Below are positions 31,213 through 41,435 of a stretch of DNA of 64,000 bases, piece after piece. Each line of letters begins with the position of its first letter. Positions within the stretch are counted from its first letter, which is position 1. The notes below the pieces were generated by a model. That model ran no database searches. It was not told where the DNA came from and saw nothing but the letters and a program-made list of their open reading frames with translations. Made by a program: the position numbers and the translations under genes. Location of the stretch: contig NZ_SMCV01000007.1 of the NCBI RefSeq assembly GCF_004342285.1, forward strand, positions 124,001 to 188,000, read 5' to 3'. This DNA is from Klebsiella sp. BIGb0138. GTDB taxonomy: Bacteria > Pseudomonadota > Gammaproteobacteria > Enterobacterales > Enterobacteriaceae.

Positions 31213-32350
31213 GTCTCAGCCCCTCGATCTCAATAAGTTAGCGCAGCAAATCAAGCAATGGGGCACTGAACTGGGGTTCCAGCAGGTCGGCATCACCGAT
31301 ACCGATCTCAGCGCCAGCGAGCCTAAACTGCAGGCATGGCTGGACAAACAGTACCATGGCGAAATGGAATGGATGGCGCGCCACGGGATGATGCGCGCGC
31401 GGCCGCATGAACTTCTGCCCGGTACGTTACGCGTGATTAGCGTGCGGATGAACTATCTCCCCGCCAACGCCGCTTTCGCCCGCACTCTGAAAGATCCCGC
31501 GCTGGGTTACGTCAGCCGTTATGCCCTTGGGCGTGATTATCATAAACTGTTACGTAACCGCCTGAAAAAACTCGGTGAGATGATTCAGGAACAGTGTGCT
31601 TCGCTCAATTTTAGACCGTTTGTCGATTCTGCGCCCATTCTGGAACGCCCTTTGGCGGAAAAAGCCGGTCTGGGCTGGACCGGGAAGCACTCCCTGATTC
31701 TCAACCGCGATGCCGGATCGTTCTTTTTCCTCGGCGAACTGCTCATCGATATTCCGCTCCCCATCGACCAGCCGGTAACGGAAGAGTGCGGGCGCTGCGT
31801 CGCCTGCATGACGATCTGCCCCACCGGAGCGATCGTCGAGCCCTATACCGTCGATGCCCGCCGTTGCATCTCCTATCTGACCATTGAGCTGGAAGGCGCC
31901 ATTCCGGAGGAGTTCCGCCCGCTGATCGGCAACCGTATCTATGGTTGCGATGACTGCCAGCTGATTTGCCCGTGGAACCGCTTCTCGCAGTTAACGGACG
32001 AAGAGGATTTCAGCCCGCGTAAAGCGCTGCACGCGCCGCCGCTGGTGGAACTGTTTGCGTGGAGTGAAGCCCATTTTCTCAAGGTCACGGAGGGGTCGGC
32101 GATTCGCCGCATCGGTCACCTGCGCTGGCTACGGAATATTGCCGTGGCGTTGGGCAATGCCGCCTGGGATGAAGCGAATCTTATCGCCCTGGAAAGTCGC
32201 CGAGGTGAGCACCCACTACTCGATGAACACATTGAGTGGGCGGTGGCGCAGCAAATCGACAAGCGCAATGCCAACGTGGTTGACGTGCAGTTGCCGAAAA
32301 AACAGCGTCTGGTCAGGGTGATTGAGAAAGGGCTACCGCGGGATGCCTGA
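31211..32350 (+). CDS. queG: Epoxyqueuosine reductase QueG
   Basis: 379-residue cobalamin- and Fe-S-dependent enzyme for the last step of queuosine synthesis in tRNA. The two [4Fe-4S] motifs are CGRCVACMTICP and, later, CDDCQLICPWN, and the DUF1730 domain is N-terminal (RVISVRMNYLP, YALGRDYH). The start [11 protein letters not shown] is chosen over one 16 codons upstream because that frame runs backwards through nnr and E. coli QueG begins at the equivalent point. Confidence 0.95.
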   Translation: MSQPLDLNKLAQQIKQWGTELGFQQVGITDTDLSASEPKLQAWLDKQYHGEMEWMARHGMMRARPHELLPGTLRVISVRMNYLPANAAFARTLKDPALGYVSRYALGRDYHKLLRNRLKKLGEMIQEQCASLNFRPFVDSAPILERPLAEKAGLGWTGKHSLILNRDAGSFFFLGELLIDIPLPIDQPVTEECGRCVACMTICPTGAIVEPYTVDARRCISYLTIELEGAIPEEFRPLIGNRIYGCDDCQLICPWNRFSQLTDEEDFSPRKALHAPPLVELFAWSEAHFLKVTEGSAIRRIGHLRWLRNIAVALGNAAWDEANLIALESRRGEHPLLDEHIEWAVAQQIDKRNANVVDVQLPKKQRLVRVIEKGLPRDA

Positions 32351-32351
32351 T

Positions 32352-32599
32352 TCATTCACAGGCTGTGAATAAAAACAAAAACACATTGCGTTTCAACGCG
32401 CAGACGTACGTCAAGTGATCGCATTAACACTTTGAAATGAAATTTTATTGTTAAATTTCAATCAGATAAGTTGATATTATTCACATGATGAAGTTTTTCA
32501 TCGTGAACTGTTCAGACTTTAACCTGTGGATAACTCTGTTCACAGTATTTTCCGTATGACAACGGAAAGCATCCCCGGCGCTGTTTGCACTGTGGATAA
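32352..32599. other. datA: datA-like DnaA-titration locus (cluster of DnaA boxes)
   Basis: Non-coding AT-rich gap between queG and the tRNA-Gly cluster, the position of E. coli datA. Four 9-mers fit TTWTNCACA exactly: 32364-32372 (reverse), 32477-32485 (forward, TTATTCACA), 32525-32533 and 32591-32599 (both reverse TTATCCACA, the strongest box). A fifth at 32352-32360 has one mismatch and faces the first. A near-match to the IHF core (ATCAGATAAGTTG) lies at 32461-32473, one base off ideal spacing. E. coli datA holds five boxes and an IHF site and promotes DnaA-ATP hydrolysis and titration. Function here is inferred from boxes and position. Confidence 0.75.
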
Positions 32600-32620
32600 A
32601 CTGAACTGAAGAAGAAATTT

Positions 32621-32696
<76 letters not shown>

Positions 32697-32720
32697 TTGG
32701 GTGTGGTGACTTTCAAATTT

Positions 32721-32796
<76 letters not shown>

Positions 32797-32819
32797 TTGG
32801 GTATGGTGCTTTCAAATTT

Positions 32820-32895
<76 letters not shown>

Positions 32896-33184
32896 GTACT
32901 TCTTTTGCCATATTTCCATGGCGCCGTGATGCGCATTTCTGCTTCGTCACGGGAGGCGCATTATACGAGAATTCGATTTACCTGCAACCCCCCTGCGAAC
33001 ACTTTTTTGCGTTTTTTGTCTGAATGGACACTTTCTCGCCAGATACTCCAGCGAATTGTACAAATAAGCATCCGGCAAGGCAAAATAACTTTTTCCAGCT
33101 GCGCTAAAGGCGCAAAATCGCTCAGATTTGTGGGTGCGCGATACCCGCTGACGGTCAACCACACTGACAAACAGGGAATTTTAC

Positions 33185-33916
33185 ATGAGAAGAGCGCTTT
33201 CCGTCCTGCTGCTGACCACTCTGGTCGCAGGAACAGCTTCGGCGACGACGCTGCACTTTGGCACCACGACGGCCAATCCGCCCTTTGAAACCGTTAATGC
33301 GAAAAACCAGCCCCTGGGTTTCGACATCGATCTGGCCCAGGCGCTGTGCAAACAGATGCAGGCCGAATGCAAATTTACGCCGCAGAACTTCAATACCCTG
33401 ATACCGGCGCTGCGCTTTAAGAAATTTGACGCCATCATCGCCGGCATTGAGGTCATTCCGATGCGCGAAAAACAGGTGGCCTTCACCCAGCCCTATCGCC
33501 AGACGCTCTCCGGGGTGGTGGTGACCGCAAAAGACGCCGCCCACCGCTTTGCCGATCTGAAGGGCAAGAAGCTCGGCGTCGTCAAAGGCACCGTCCACCA
33601 GCACTATCTGCACGATAAACAAAAAGGCGTCAACGTCATCGTATACGACAATGACGCCAGCGCATTGGGCGCGCTGAAGGACGGGAGCGTGAATGGCGTG
33701 ATGGGCGACCTGGCGACCCTCGACCCGTGGCTGCAGGACAATCCTGACTACGCCATGATGGATGAGCGGGCAACCGACCCCCGGTACTACGGCAAGCAAT
33801 ACGCAATTGCGGTGCGTAAAGACGACCCGGAGTTGCTCAATGCAATCAATGCCGCGCTGGCGGTGGTGAAAGTATCGCCGGAGTTCCAGGCGATGGAACA
33901 GAAGTGGTTTAAATAG
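33185..33916 (+). CDS. Orphan amino-acid solute-binding protein (family 3, ArtJ/ArtI-like)
   Basis: 243-residue periplasmic protein with a signal peptide (MRRALSVLLLTTLVAGTASA). The SBP_bac_3 features are PPFETVNAKNQPLGFDIDLAQALC, FDAIIAGIEVIPMREKQVAFTQPY and the YYGKQYAIAVRKDDPEL strand. The pattern resembles arginine- and polar-amino-acid-binding proteins (ArtJ, ArtI, HisJ). No permease or ATPase gene is nearby, so it would share a transporter encoded elsewhere, as ArtI and ArtJ share ArtQMP in E. coli. AGGGA lies seven bases before the ATG. E. coli K-12 has no equivalent between glyVXY and orn as I recall. Confidence 0.88.
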   Translation: MRRALSVLLLTTLVAGTASATTLHFGTTTANPPFETVNAKNQPLGFDIDLAQALCKQMQAECKFTPQNFNTLIPALRFKKFDAIIAGIEVIPMREKQVAFTQPYRQTLSGVVVTAKDAAHRFADLKGKKLGVVKGTVHQHYLHDKQKGVNVIVYDNDASALGALKDGSVNGVMGDLATLDPWLQDNPDYAMMDERATDPRYYGKQYAIAVRKDDPELLNAINAALAVVKVSPEFQAMEQKWFK

Positions 33917-33925
33917 CGCGTGACT

Positions 33926-33947
33926 GCCGGGGCCGACTCACCCCGGC
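33926..33947. terminator. Hairpin between convergent binding-protein gene and orn
   Basis: Seven-base GC arms GCCGGGG (33926-33932) and CCCCGGC (33941-33947) with an 8-base loop fill most of the 38-bp convergent gap. There is no T run, so termination is uncertain; it could serve both strands. Confidence 0.4.
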
Positions 33948-33954
33948 GGGGCGA

Positions 33955-34500
33955 TTACAGCTTGATAAAGTTCTCACGATAGTAAGCCAGTTCCGCAACC
34001 GACTCACGGATATCATCCATCGCCTGATGGGTGCCCTGCTTTTTAAAGCCCGCGAGGATTTCCGGCTTCCAGCGGCGCGCCAGCTCTTTCAGCGTGCTGA
34101 CGTCGAGGTAGCGGTAGTGGAAATAGGCTTCCAGCTCCGGCATATATTTGAACAGGAAGCGGCGATCCTGACCAATGCTGTTACCGCAGATCGGCGATTT
34201 GCCCGCCGGTACCCACTGCTTAAGAAACTCTAGGGTCGCCAGCTCCGCTTCGCGATCGCCCAGGGTACTGGCCTTGACGCGTTCCACCAGCCCGCTCCCG
34301 GTATGGGTACGCACGTTCCACTCGTCCATCAGCGCCAGCTGCGCGTCCGACTGGTGTACCGCGATCGTCGGCCCTTCCGCCAGAATATTCAGGTGGGCAT
34401 CGGTCACCAGGGTGGCGATTTCAATAATGCGATCGCGCTCCGGATCCAGCCCTGTCATTTCAAGATCGATCCAAATGAGGTTGTTTTCATCTGCACTCAT
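33955..34500 (-). CDS. orn: Oligoribonuclease
   Basis: 181-residue DEDDh exoribonuclease that degrades di- to penta-ribonucleotides (nano-RNA), including pGpG from c-di-GMP turnover. Motifs are [20 protein letters not shown] (Exo I), [12 protein letters not shown] (Exo II) and [14 protein letters not shown] (Exo III). The start [10 protein letters not shown] gives the E. coli length; the 45 extra codons upstream are rejected. It diverges from rsgA over 160 bp. Confidence 0.97.
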   Translation of the reverse strand: MSADENNLIWIDLEMTGLDPERDRIIEIATLVTDAHLNILAEGPTIAVHQSDAQLALMDEWNVRTHTGSGLVERVKASTLGDREAELATLEFLKQWVPAGKSPICGNSIGQDRRFLFKYMPELEAYFHYRYLDVSTLKELARRWKPEILAGFKKQGTHQAMDDIRESVAELAYYRENFIKL

Positions 34501-34660
34501 GCTATTTTCCACCCATAATTTTACCATCCGGGCCCGTAAGATTTCACGATGCAGGCTGACCAACGCACCAGCATCTTGAAGGATGACGGGTCGATATTCA
34601 TCTAAGATAGCGTGTATCATAGAGGTTTTGCCCACTTAGGGCGACCAGGAGCCAGTTCGA

Positions 34661-35722
34661 TTGAGTAAAAATAAACTCTCCAAAGGCCAACAGCGCCGCG
34701 TGAAGGCCAACCATCAGCGCCGCCTGAAAACGACTTCGGAGAAGGCCGATTACGATGACAATCTGTTTGGTGAAACATCTGAAGGGATCGTCATCAGCCG
34801 CTTTGGCATGCATGCCGATGTCGAATCCGCCGATGGCAGCGTTCACCGCTGCAATATTCGCCGTACGATCCGTTCCCTGGTGACCGGCGATCGCGTCGTC
34901 TGGCGACCGGGCAAAGACGCCGCCGACGGCGTCAATGTAAAAGGGATTGTTGAAGCGGTACACGATCGGACCTCCGTTCTGACCCGCCCGGACTTTTACG
35001 ATGGCGTCAAACCCATCGCCGCCAATATCAATCAAATCGTCATTGTTTCCGCGATTCTGCCGGAGCTGTCATTAAACATTATTGACCGCTACCTGGTGGC
35101 CTGCGAAACGCTGGACGTTGAGCCGCTGATTGTGCTCAACAAGACCGACCTGCTCGACGACGACGGCATGGCCTTTGTTAACGAGCAGATGGATATCTAT
35201 CGTGAAATTGGCTATCACGTGCTGATGGTTTCCAGCCGCACTCAGGATGGCCTCAAACCGCTTGAAGAGGCGCTCACCGACCGTATCAGTATCTTTGCCG
35301 GGCAGTCCGGGGTGGGTAAATCCAGCCTGCTCAACGCGCTGCTGGGTCTGCATGAAGATCAGATCCTGACCAATGACGTCTCTGACAACTCCGGTCTCGG
35401 CCAGCACACCACCACCGCCGCTCGCCTCTATCACTTCCCGCACGGCGGCGATGTGATTGATTCCCCTGGGGTACGGGAATTCGGCCTCTGGCATCTGGAT
35501 GCGGAACAAATCACCCACGGCTTTGTCGAATTCCATGATTATTTAGGCCGTTGCAAATATCGCGACTGCAAGCACGATACCGATCCGGGCTGTGCGATTC
35601 GTGAGGCGGTAGAAAACGGCAACATCGCCGAAAGCCGTTTTGAAAACTACCACCGCATTCTGGAAAGCATGACGCAGGTACAGGTAAAGACGCGTAAAAG
35701 CTTTTCATCATCCGATGACTGA
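34661..35722 (+). CDS. rsgA: Ribosome small-subunit GTPase RsgA
   Basis: 353-residue late 30S assembly factor. An OB-fold ([19 protein letters not shown]) precedes a circularly permuted G domain in the order G4 ([10 protein letters not shown]), G1 ([15 protein letters not shown]), G3 ([11 protein letters not shown]). A C-terminal zinc motif follows ([14 protein letters not shown]). The start codon is TTG at 34661, and the protein opens [13 protein letters not shown] as in E. coli. It faces away from orn and is followed by psd and mscM on the same strand. Confidence 0.96.
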   Translation: MSKNKLSKGQQRRVKANHQRRLKTTSEKADYDDNLFGETSEGIVISRFGMHADVESADGSVHRCNIRRTIRSLVTGDRVVWRPGKDAADGVNVKGIVEAVHDRTSVLTRPDFYDGVKPIAANINQIVIVSAILPELSLNIIDRYLVACETLDVEPLIVLNKTDLLDDDGMAFVNEQMDIYREIGYHVLMVSSRTQDGLKPLEEALTDRISIFAGQSGVGKSSLLNALLGLHEDQILTNDVSDNSGLGQHTTTAARLYHFPHGGDVIDSPGVREFGLWHLDAEQITHGFVEFHDYLGRCKYRDCKHDTDPGCAIREAVENGNIAESRFENYHRILESMTQVQVKTRKSFSSSDD

Positions 35723-35818
35723 CATTTAAGCTGAGCATCGTTAGAATCGTCCCCCTTTTTTTCAGGTCCCCGCTGATTTGCGGGGTCAGGAACGACAAAT
35801 AATGGCCTGGAGGCTACC

Positions 35819-36745
35819 TTGTTAAACGATCTTAAACTTTCACTGCAATACATTCTGCCTAAACTGTGGCTCACCCGCCTCGCAGGCTGGGGTGCGAGCA
35901 AACGAGCGGGTTGGCTGACGAAGCTGGTCATCGATCTGTTCGTGAAATACTACAAGGTCGACATGAAAGAGGCGCAAAAGCCCGATACCGCCAGCTACCG
36001 CACCTTTAACGATTTCTTCGTCCGTCCGCTGCGCGACGAGGTGCGTCCGCTGAATACCGATCCCAACGTGCTGGTGATGCCTGCCGACGGGGTCATCAGT
36101 CAGCTTGGCGCCATCGAAGACGACAAAATTTTGCAGGCGAAAGGCCACAACTACACCCTGGAAGCGCTGCTGGCCGGTAACTACCAGATGGCCGACCTGT
36201 TCCGCAATGGCAGCTTCGCCACCACCTATCTGTCGCCGCGTGACTATCACCGCGTCCATATGCCGTGCAACGGCATCCTGCGCGAAATGATCTACGTTCC
36301 GGGGGATCTGTTCTCCGTTAACCATCTGACCGCGCAGAACGTGCCAAATCTGTTTGCCCGTAACGAGCGCGTGATCTGCCTGTTTGATACTGAATTTGGC
36401 CCGATGGTACAAATCCTGGTGGGCGCGACCATTGTCGGCAGCATCGAGACCGTGTGGTCCGGTACCATTACCCCGCCGCGCGAAGGGGTGATCAAGCGCT
36501 GGACCTGGCCGGCGGGCGACAGTGAAGGCTCTGTGGCGCTGCTGAAAGGCCAGGAGATGGGTCGCTTTAAGCTTGGCTCAACGGTGATCAACCTGTTTGC
36601 CCCGGGCAAGGTGAAACTGGTTGAACAGCTGCAAAGTCTCTCGCAAACCAAACTCGGCCAGCCGCTGGCGACCGCCGTTGAGACCCTGTCCACGGCAGCA
36701 GACGACGTCAGCCCGCTGAGCGGCGCGACACAAGATGAAGGTTAA
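35819..36745 (+). CDS. psd: Phosphatidylserine decarboxylase proenzyme
   Basis: 308-residue inner-membrane enzyme that makes phosphatidylethanolamine from phosphatidylserine. The proenzyme self-cleaves at the LGST motif, and Ser254 here becomes the pyruvoyl group of the small subunit. Other conserved parts are [11 protein letters not shown] and the [16 protein letters not shown] active-site segment. Translation starts at a TTG at 35819 with GGAG just upstream. The C-terminal tail after LGST is about 14 residues shorter than I remember in E. coli (322 aa). The mscM start follows 23 bases later. Confidence 0.96.
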   Translation: MLNDLKLSLQYILPKLWLTRLAGWGASKRAGWLTKLVIDLFVKYYKVDMKEAQKPDTASYRTFNDFFVRPLRDEVRPLNTDPNVLVMPADGVISQLGAIEDDKILQAKGHNYTLEALLAGNYQMADLFRNGSFATTYLSPRDYHRVHMPCNGILREMIYVPGDLFSVNHLTAQNVPNLFARNERVICLFDTEFGPMVQILVGATIVGSIETVWSGTITPPREGVIKRWTWPAGDSEGSVALLKGQEMGRFKLGSTVINLFAPGKVKLVEQLQSLSQTKLGQPLATAVETLSTAADDVSPLSGATQDEG

Positions 36746-36768
36746 TTCCTGACAAAAAGGGTTATGCC

Positions 36769-39700
36769 GTGCGTCTGATATATATTTTCCTGCTGGCCTG
36801 GAGCCTCAGTCTGGGGGCGTACGCCGCGACAGCCCCCGATGCGAAACAGATAGCTCAGGAACTGGAACAGGCGAAGGCGGCAAAACCCGCCCAGCCTGGC
36901 ACCGTTGAAGCTTTACAGTCGGCGCTGAACGCGCTTGAGGAGCGTAGCGCCTCCCTTGAGCGCGCCCGCCAGTATCAGCAGGTTATCGATAACTTCCCTA
37001 AACTGTTCCAGACCCTGCGCTCACAGATTAACAACCTGTCCGACGAACCACGCCAGGTCGCCACTAACCTCTCCTCAGATGCGCTGAACCAGGAGATCCT
37101 TCAGGTCAGCAGCCAGCTGCTTGAAGCCAGCCGCCAGGCGCAGCAGGAACAGGAGCGCGCGCGCGATATTGCCGATTCGCTTAATCAGCTTCCGCAGCAG
37201 CAGACCGACGCGCGTCGTCAGCTGAACGACGTTGAGCGCCGCGTCGGTACGCAGACAAGCAATACCCCGCTGGCGCAGGCCCAGAATCTCGCCCTGCAGG
37301 CGGAATCAGCGCGTCTGAAAGCGCTGGTCAACGAGCTGGATTTGGCACAGCTTTCCGCCAACAACCGTCAGGAGCTGTCGCGGATGCGCGGCGATCTGGC
37401 GCAAAAGCAGGGCAAGCTGCTCGACGGTTACCTGCAGGCGTTACGCAATCAGCTCAACAGCCAGCGCCAGCGCGAAGCGGAAAAAGCGCTGGAGAGTACC
37501 GAGCTGCTGGCGGAGAACAGCGAAAACCTGCCGCCGGAAATCGTGGCGCAGTTCAAAGTCAACCGCGAGCTCTCGCAGGCGCTGAATCAGCAGGCCCAGC
37601 GGATGGATCTGGTCGCCTCCCAGCAGCGTCAGGCGACCAGTCAGACGCTGCAGGTCCGCCAGGCGCTCAATACCCTGCGCGAGCAGTCCCAGTGGCTCGG
37701 GTCGTCCAACCTGCTGGGTGAGGCCCTACGCGCTCAGGTCGCCCGTCTGCCGGAAACACCGAAACCGCAGCAGCTGGATACCGAAATGGCCCAGCTGCGG
37801 GTACAGCGCCTGCATTATGAGGATCTGCTCGGCAGCCAGCCGAAGCTGCGCTTGCTGCGCCAGGCGAACGGAGAGCCGCTGACCAGCGAACAGAACCGCA
37901 TTCTTGAAGCTCAGCTGCGCACGCAAACCGAACTGCTCAACTCGCTACTGCAGGGCGGCGATACGCTAATTCTGGAGCTGACCAAGCTGAAAGTCTCCAA
38001 TGGTCAGCTTGAAGATGCCCTGAAAGAGATCAACGAAGCGACGCACCGCTATCTGTTCTGGACCTCGGATGTCAGCCCGATCGGCTTTTCATGGCCGCTG
38101 GAAATCGTCCGCGATCTGCGCCGCCTGGTTTCTCTGGATACCGTCAGCCAGCTTGGCAAAGCCAGCGCCATGATGTTAACCAGCAAGGAGACGCTGCTGC
38201 CGCTGTTCGGCGCGCTGATTCTGGTTGGCTTCAGCATCAGCTCGCGCCGCCACTTCACCCGCTTCCTTGAGCGCTCCAGCGCCCGCGTCGGCAAAGTCAC
38301 CCAGGATCACTTCTGGCTCACGCTCCGCACGGTGTTCTGGTCGATTCTGGTGGCCTCCCCGCTCCCGGTGCTGTGGATGACCCTGGGCTATGGCCTGCAA
38401 TCTGCCTGGCCCTTCCCGTTGGCGGTGGCGATTGGCGAGAGCGTCACCGCCACGGTGCCGCTGCTATGGGTGGTGATGGTTTGCGCCACCTTCGCGCGCC
38501 CGAACGGTCTGTTTATCGCTCACTTCGGCTGGCCGCGAAACCGGGTCAGCAAAGCCATGCGCTACTATCTGATGAGCATCGGGCTGATCGTACCGCTGAT
38601 TATCGCGCTGATTATGTTTGATAATCTTAACGATCGTGAGTTCTCCGCTTCGCTCGGCCGCCTGTGCTTCCTGCTGATTTGCGGGGCGCTGGCGCTGGTC
38701 ACCTTAAGTCTGAAGCACGCCGGAATCCCGCTGTATCTCGATAAAGAAGGGAGCGGCGATAACATGGTGAACCGCATGCTGTGGAACCTGCTGCTGGGCG
38801 CGCCGTTAATCGCGATGCTGGCGGCGGCGATCGGCTATCTGGCCACCGCGCAGGCGCTGCTGGCAAGGCTGGAAACCTCGGTCGCCATCTGGTTCCTGCT
38901 GCTGGTGGTGTACCACATCATCCGCCGCTGGATGCTGATTCAGCGCCGTCGTCTGGCCTTCGATCGCGCGAAGCATCGCCGGGCGGAGATCCTTGCCCAG
39001 CGCGCCCGCGGCGAGGATGACGTCGCCCACGCCAGCAGCCCGGAAGGATCGGCGGAAACCGAAGTGAGCGAGATCGACCTCGATGCCATCAGCACCCAGT
39101 CCCTGCGCCTGGTGCGTTCGCTGCTGATGCTGATCGCGCTGGTGTCGGTGATCGTCCTGTGGTCAGAAATTCACTCGGCGTTCGGCTTCCTTGAGAATAT
39201 CTCGCTGTGGGACGTCACCTCGACGGTTCAGGGCGTGGAAAGCCTTGAGCCTATTACCCTCGGCGCCGTGCTGATTGCTATCCTGGTGCTGATTATCACC
39301 ACCCAGCTGGTGCGCAACCTTCCGGCGCTGCTGGAGCTGGCGATTCTGCAGCACCTCGATCTCACCCCGGGTACCGGGTACGCCATCACCACCATCACCA
39401 AATATTTGCTGATGCTGATTGGCGGCCTGATGGGCTTCTCGATGATCGGCATCGAATGGGCGAAACTGCAGTGGCTGGTCGCCGCGCTCGGCGTCGGTCT
39501 TGGTTTTGGTTTACAGGAGATCTTCGCCAACTTTATCTCCGGCCTGATTATCCTGTTTGAAAAACCGATTCGTATTGGCGACACGGTGACGATCCGCGAT
39601 CTGACCGGTAGCGTCACCCGTATCAATACCCGCGCGACAACCATCAGCGACTGGGACCGCAAAGAGATTATCGTGCCTAACAAGGCCTTTATCACCGAGC

Positions 39701-40095
39701 AGTTCATCAACTGGTCGCTCTCTGACTCGGTGACCCGCGTGGTGTTAACCATCCCGGCCCCGGCGGATGCGAATACGGAAGAAGTGACGCAGATCCTGAT
39801 TGCCGCCGCGCACCGCTGTTCACTGGTGATCGATACGCCGGCGCCAGAGGCTTTCCTCGTCGACCTGCAGCAGGGGATTCAGATTTTCGAGCTGCGTATC
39901 TACGCCGCCGAGATGGGACACCGTATGCCGCTGCGTCACGAGCTACATCAGCTGATTCTGGCAGGCTACCGCGAGCACGGTATTGATATGCCGTTCCCGC
40001 CGTTCCAGATGCGCCTGGAAAGCATTGATGGCAGAAAAAGCAGCAGAGCGCTGACGTCGGCAGGGAAATCCAGCCGCACGGCGGGAGGTCTGTAA
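36769..40095 (+). CDS. mscM: Miniconductance mechanosensitive channel MscM
   Basis: 1108-residue MscS-superfamily channel (YjeP) of the inner membrane. A signal peptide precedes a long periplasmic coiled-coil domain (about residues 25-450, Gln/Leu/Ala-rich). About eight helices follow, then the MscS core: the pore helix region AALGVGLGFGLQEIFANFISGLIILFEKP and the beta domain RIGDTVTIRDLTGSVTRINTRATTI. It opens under membrane tension and protects against osmotic downshock. The start is GTG at 36769. It lies just after psd, as in E. coli. Confidence 0.96.
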   Translation: MRLIYIFLLAWSLSLGAYAATAPDAKQIAQELEQAKAAKPAQPGTVEALQSALNALEERSASLERARQYQQVIDNFPKLFQTLRSQINNLSDEPRQVATNLSSDALNQEILQVSSQLLEASRQAQQEQERARDIADSLNQLPQQQTDARRQLNDVERRVGTQTSNTPLAQAQNLALQAESARLKALVNELDLAQLSANNRQELSRMRGDLAQKQGKLLDGYLQALRNQLNSQRQREAEKALESTELLAENSENLPPEIVAQFKVNRELSQALNQQAQRMDLVASQQRQATSQTLQVRQALNTLREQSQWLGSSNLLGEALRAQVARLPETPKPQQLDTEMAQLRVQRLHYEDLLGSQPKLRLLRQANGEPLTSEQNRILEAQLRTQTELLNSLLQGGDTLILELTKLKVSNGQLEDALKEINEATHRYLFWTSDVSPIGFSWPLEIVRDLRRLVSLDTVSQLGKASAMMLTSKETLLPLFGALILVGFSISSRRHFTRFLERSSARVGKVTQDHFWLTLRTVFWSILVASPLPVLWMTLGYGLQSAWPFPLAVAIGESVTATVPLLWVVMVCATFARPNGLFIAHFGWPRNRVSKAMRYYLMSIGLIVPLIIALIMFDNLNDREFSASLGRLCFLLICGALALVTLSLKHAGIPLYLDKEGSGDNMVNRMLWNLLLGAPLIAMLAAAIGYLATAQALLARLETSVAIWFLLLVVYHIIRRWMLIQRRRLAFDRAKHRRAEILAQRARGEDDVAHASSPEGSAETEVSEIDLDAISTQSLRLVRSLLMLIALVSVIVLWSEIHSAFGFLENISLWDVTSTVQGVESLEPITLGAVLIAILVLIITTQLVRNLPALLELAILQHLDLTPGTGYAITTITKYLLMLIGGLMGFSMIGIEWAKLQWLVAALGVGLGFGLQEIFANFISGLIILFEKPIRIGDTVTIRDLTGSVTRINTRATTISDWDRKEIIVPNKAFITEQFINWSLSDSVTRVVLTIPAPADANTEEVTQILIAAAHRCSLVIDTPAPEAFLVDLQQGIQIFELRIYAAEMGHRMPLRHELHQLILAGYREHGIDMPFPPFQMRLESIDGRKSSRALTSAGKSSRTAGGL

Positions 40096-40141
40096 GGCGG
40101 GTCACGCCAGCGAGGCGCGAACGCCATTCGCCAGCAATAAC

Positions 40142-40171
40142 GCTTCCCCTGGCCAGCTGGCTAAGGGAAGC
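40142..40171. repeat. Long inverted repeat between convergent mscM and epmA
   Basis: Two 15-base arms (40142-40156 and 40157-40171) pair almost fully, with GCTTCCC/GGGAAGC at the base and TGGCCAGC-type pairing near the tip. It fills the 86-bp convergent gap and has no T run, so it may be a bidirectional stop or an RNA 3'-end stabiliser. Confidence 0.45.
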
Positions 40172-40181
40172 CGCTGAACGG

Positions 40182-41159
40182 TCAGGCGCGATCGACGGTA
40201 AAGGCGATCACGTCGCTGATACTTTCAGCGCCCAGCGCCAGCATCACCACCCGATCCACTCCCAGCGCCACGCCGGAGCAGTCCGGCAGGCCGGCCTGCA
40301 GCGCGCCCAGCAGGTTAGTGTCAATCGGCTGCTGCGGCAGGCCACGGGCCGCACGTTTGCGGTTATCCTGCTCGAAACGCTGCTGCTGTTCACGGGCGTC
40401 GGTCAGTTCGTGGAAACCATTCGCCAGCTCAATGCCCTTGTAATAGACCTCAAAGCGCTCCGCCACCCGGTGATCTTCGGTACTGATCTGCGCCAGCGAG
40501 GCCTGGCTTGCCGGGAAATGATAAACAAAGGTCGGACGATCTTTACCAATATGCGGCTCGACGCCCATGGTAAACAGCAGCTGCAGCAAAGTATCCCGGT
40601 CTTCTTCGCTATCGGCGATATTGCTCAGATCGAGCTTCGCCGCCGCTTCGCGCAGCTGCGTTTTATCTGCCGACAGGGGATCAAGCTCAAGGTGACGCTG
40701 GAAGGCCTGCTGATAGGAGAGGCTCTCCGCCGGCTGACACTCCAGAACCTGCTGGAGCAAATCATCCACTTCGTTGATCAGACGATACATGTCATAGCAC
40801 GGACGATACCACTCCAGCATGGTGAATTCCGGGTTGTGGTGACGCCCCATCTCTTCATTGCGGAAGCTACGACATAGCTGGAACACCGGACCACAGCCGG
40901 CAGCCAGCAGCCGCTTCATATGGTATTCCGGGCTGGTCATCAGATAGAGATCCATCCCTTGCGAATAGCCCGGGCCGACGAAACGGGTTTGAAACGGGAC
41001 CAGGTGAATATCTGTCACCGTTGCCTGACTCATGCAAGGCGTCTCCACCTCCAGTACGCCGCGGTCGCTAAAGAAACGGCGAATTTCCGCCATTATCGCC
41101 GCACGTTTTAACAGATTTGGAATGGACGCGCTCGGCTGCCAGGTTGCCGTCTCGCTCAT
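40182..41159 (-). CDS. epmA: EF-P--(R)-beta-lysine ligase EpmA
   Basis: 325-residue paralogue of class II lysyl-tRNA synthetase catalytic core. It attaches (R)-beta-lysine to Lys34 of EF-P. Class II motifs are visible: [13 protein letters not shown] (motif 1), [22 protein letters not shown] (motif 2) and [14 protein letters not shown] (motif 3). It lacks an anticodon-binding domain, which identifies EpmA rather than LysS. The start [10 protein letters not shown] matches E. coli; ten upstream codons are rejected. Both efp and epmB lie about 6 kb away in this window. Confidence 0.96.
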   Translation of the reverse strand: MSETATWQPSASIPNLLKRAAIMAEIRRFFSDRGVLEVETPCMSQATVTDIHLVPFQTRFVGPGYSQGMDLYLMTSPEYHMKRLLAAGCGPVFQLCRSFRNEEMGRHHNPEFTMLEWYRPCYDMYRLINEVDDLLQQVLECQPAESLSYQQAFQRHLELDPLSADKTQLREAAAKLDLSNIADSEEDRDTLLQLLFTMGVEPHIGKDRPTFVYHFPASQASLAQISTEDHRVAERFEVYYKGIELANGFHELTDAREQQQRFEQDNRKRAARGLPQQPIDTNLLGALQAGLPDCSGVALGVDRVVMLALGAESISDVIAFTVDRA

Positions 41160-41319
41160 GTTACTTTCTCCGATTTCATACAAGGGCACGAAGTCTACTC
41201 GTAACCGTCGGGTGAAACAAATTTTGTGCGAACCGTCCCCTCTCTGCCATTCATAAAATTTATTGGCGCCGTAGGTTCATCACCATTACTGATAAACAGG
41301 CGCACAGATTGATAAAAAA

Positions 41320-41361
41320 ATCGAACACGTCAATTTTCCCCACTAACCCTGAGGCTATACT
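41320..41361 (+). promoter_or_regulatory. frdA promoter with degenerate FNR-like site
   Basis: A -10 hexamer TATACT lies at 41356-41361, with no good -35 hexamer 16-18 bases upstream. The 14-mer at 41320-41333 has a right half (GTCAA) like the FNR consensus and is centred about 41 bases before the expected start, the class II activator position. E. coli frd is FNR-activated from an equally imperfect site. Assignment rests on position and partial match. Confidence 0.55.
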
Positions 41362-41435
41362 CCTTTACCTATAAAGGAGCAGTGCCACATTTTCGCCAGT
41401 CCGGCGGCGAAATAAACAAAAACTGGAGGAATGTC

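Noticed and set aside
33001..33180. Possible ArgR box before the orphan binding protein
   Set aside because: Only isolated TGAAT-like fragments are present; no paired 18-base ArgR sites could be built.
35768..35785. Hairpin CCCCGC-N6-GCGGGG in the psd leader as a terminator for rsgA
   Set aside because: No T run follows on the plus strand, so it does not look like an intrinsic terminator; it may only be a structured leader.
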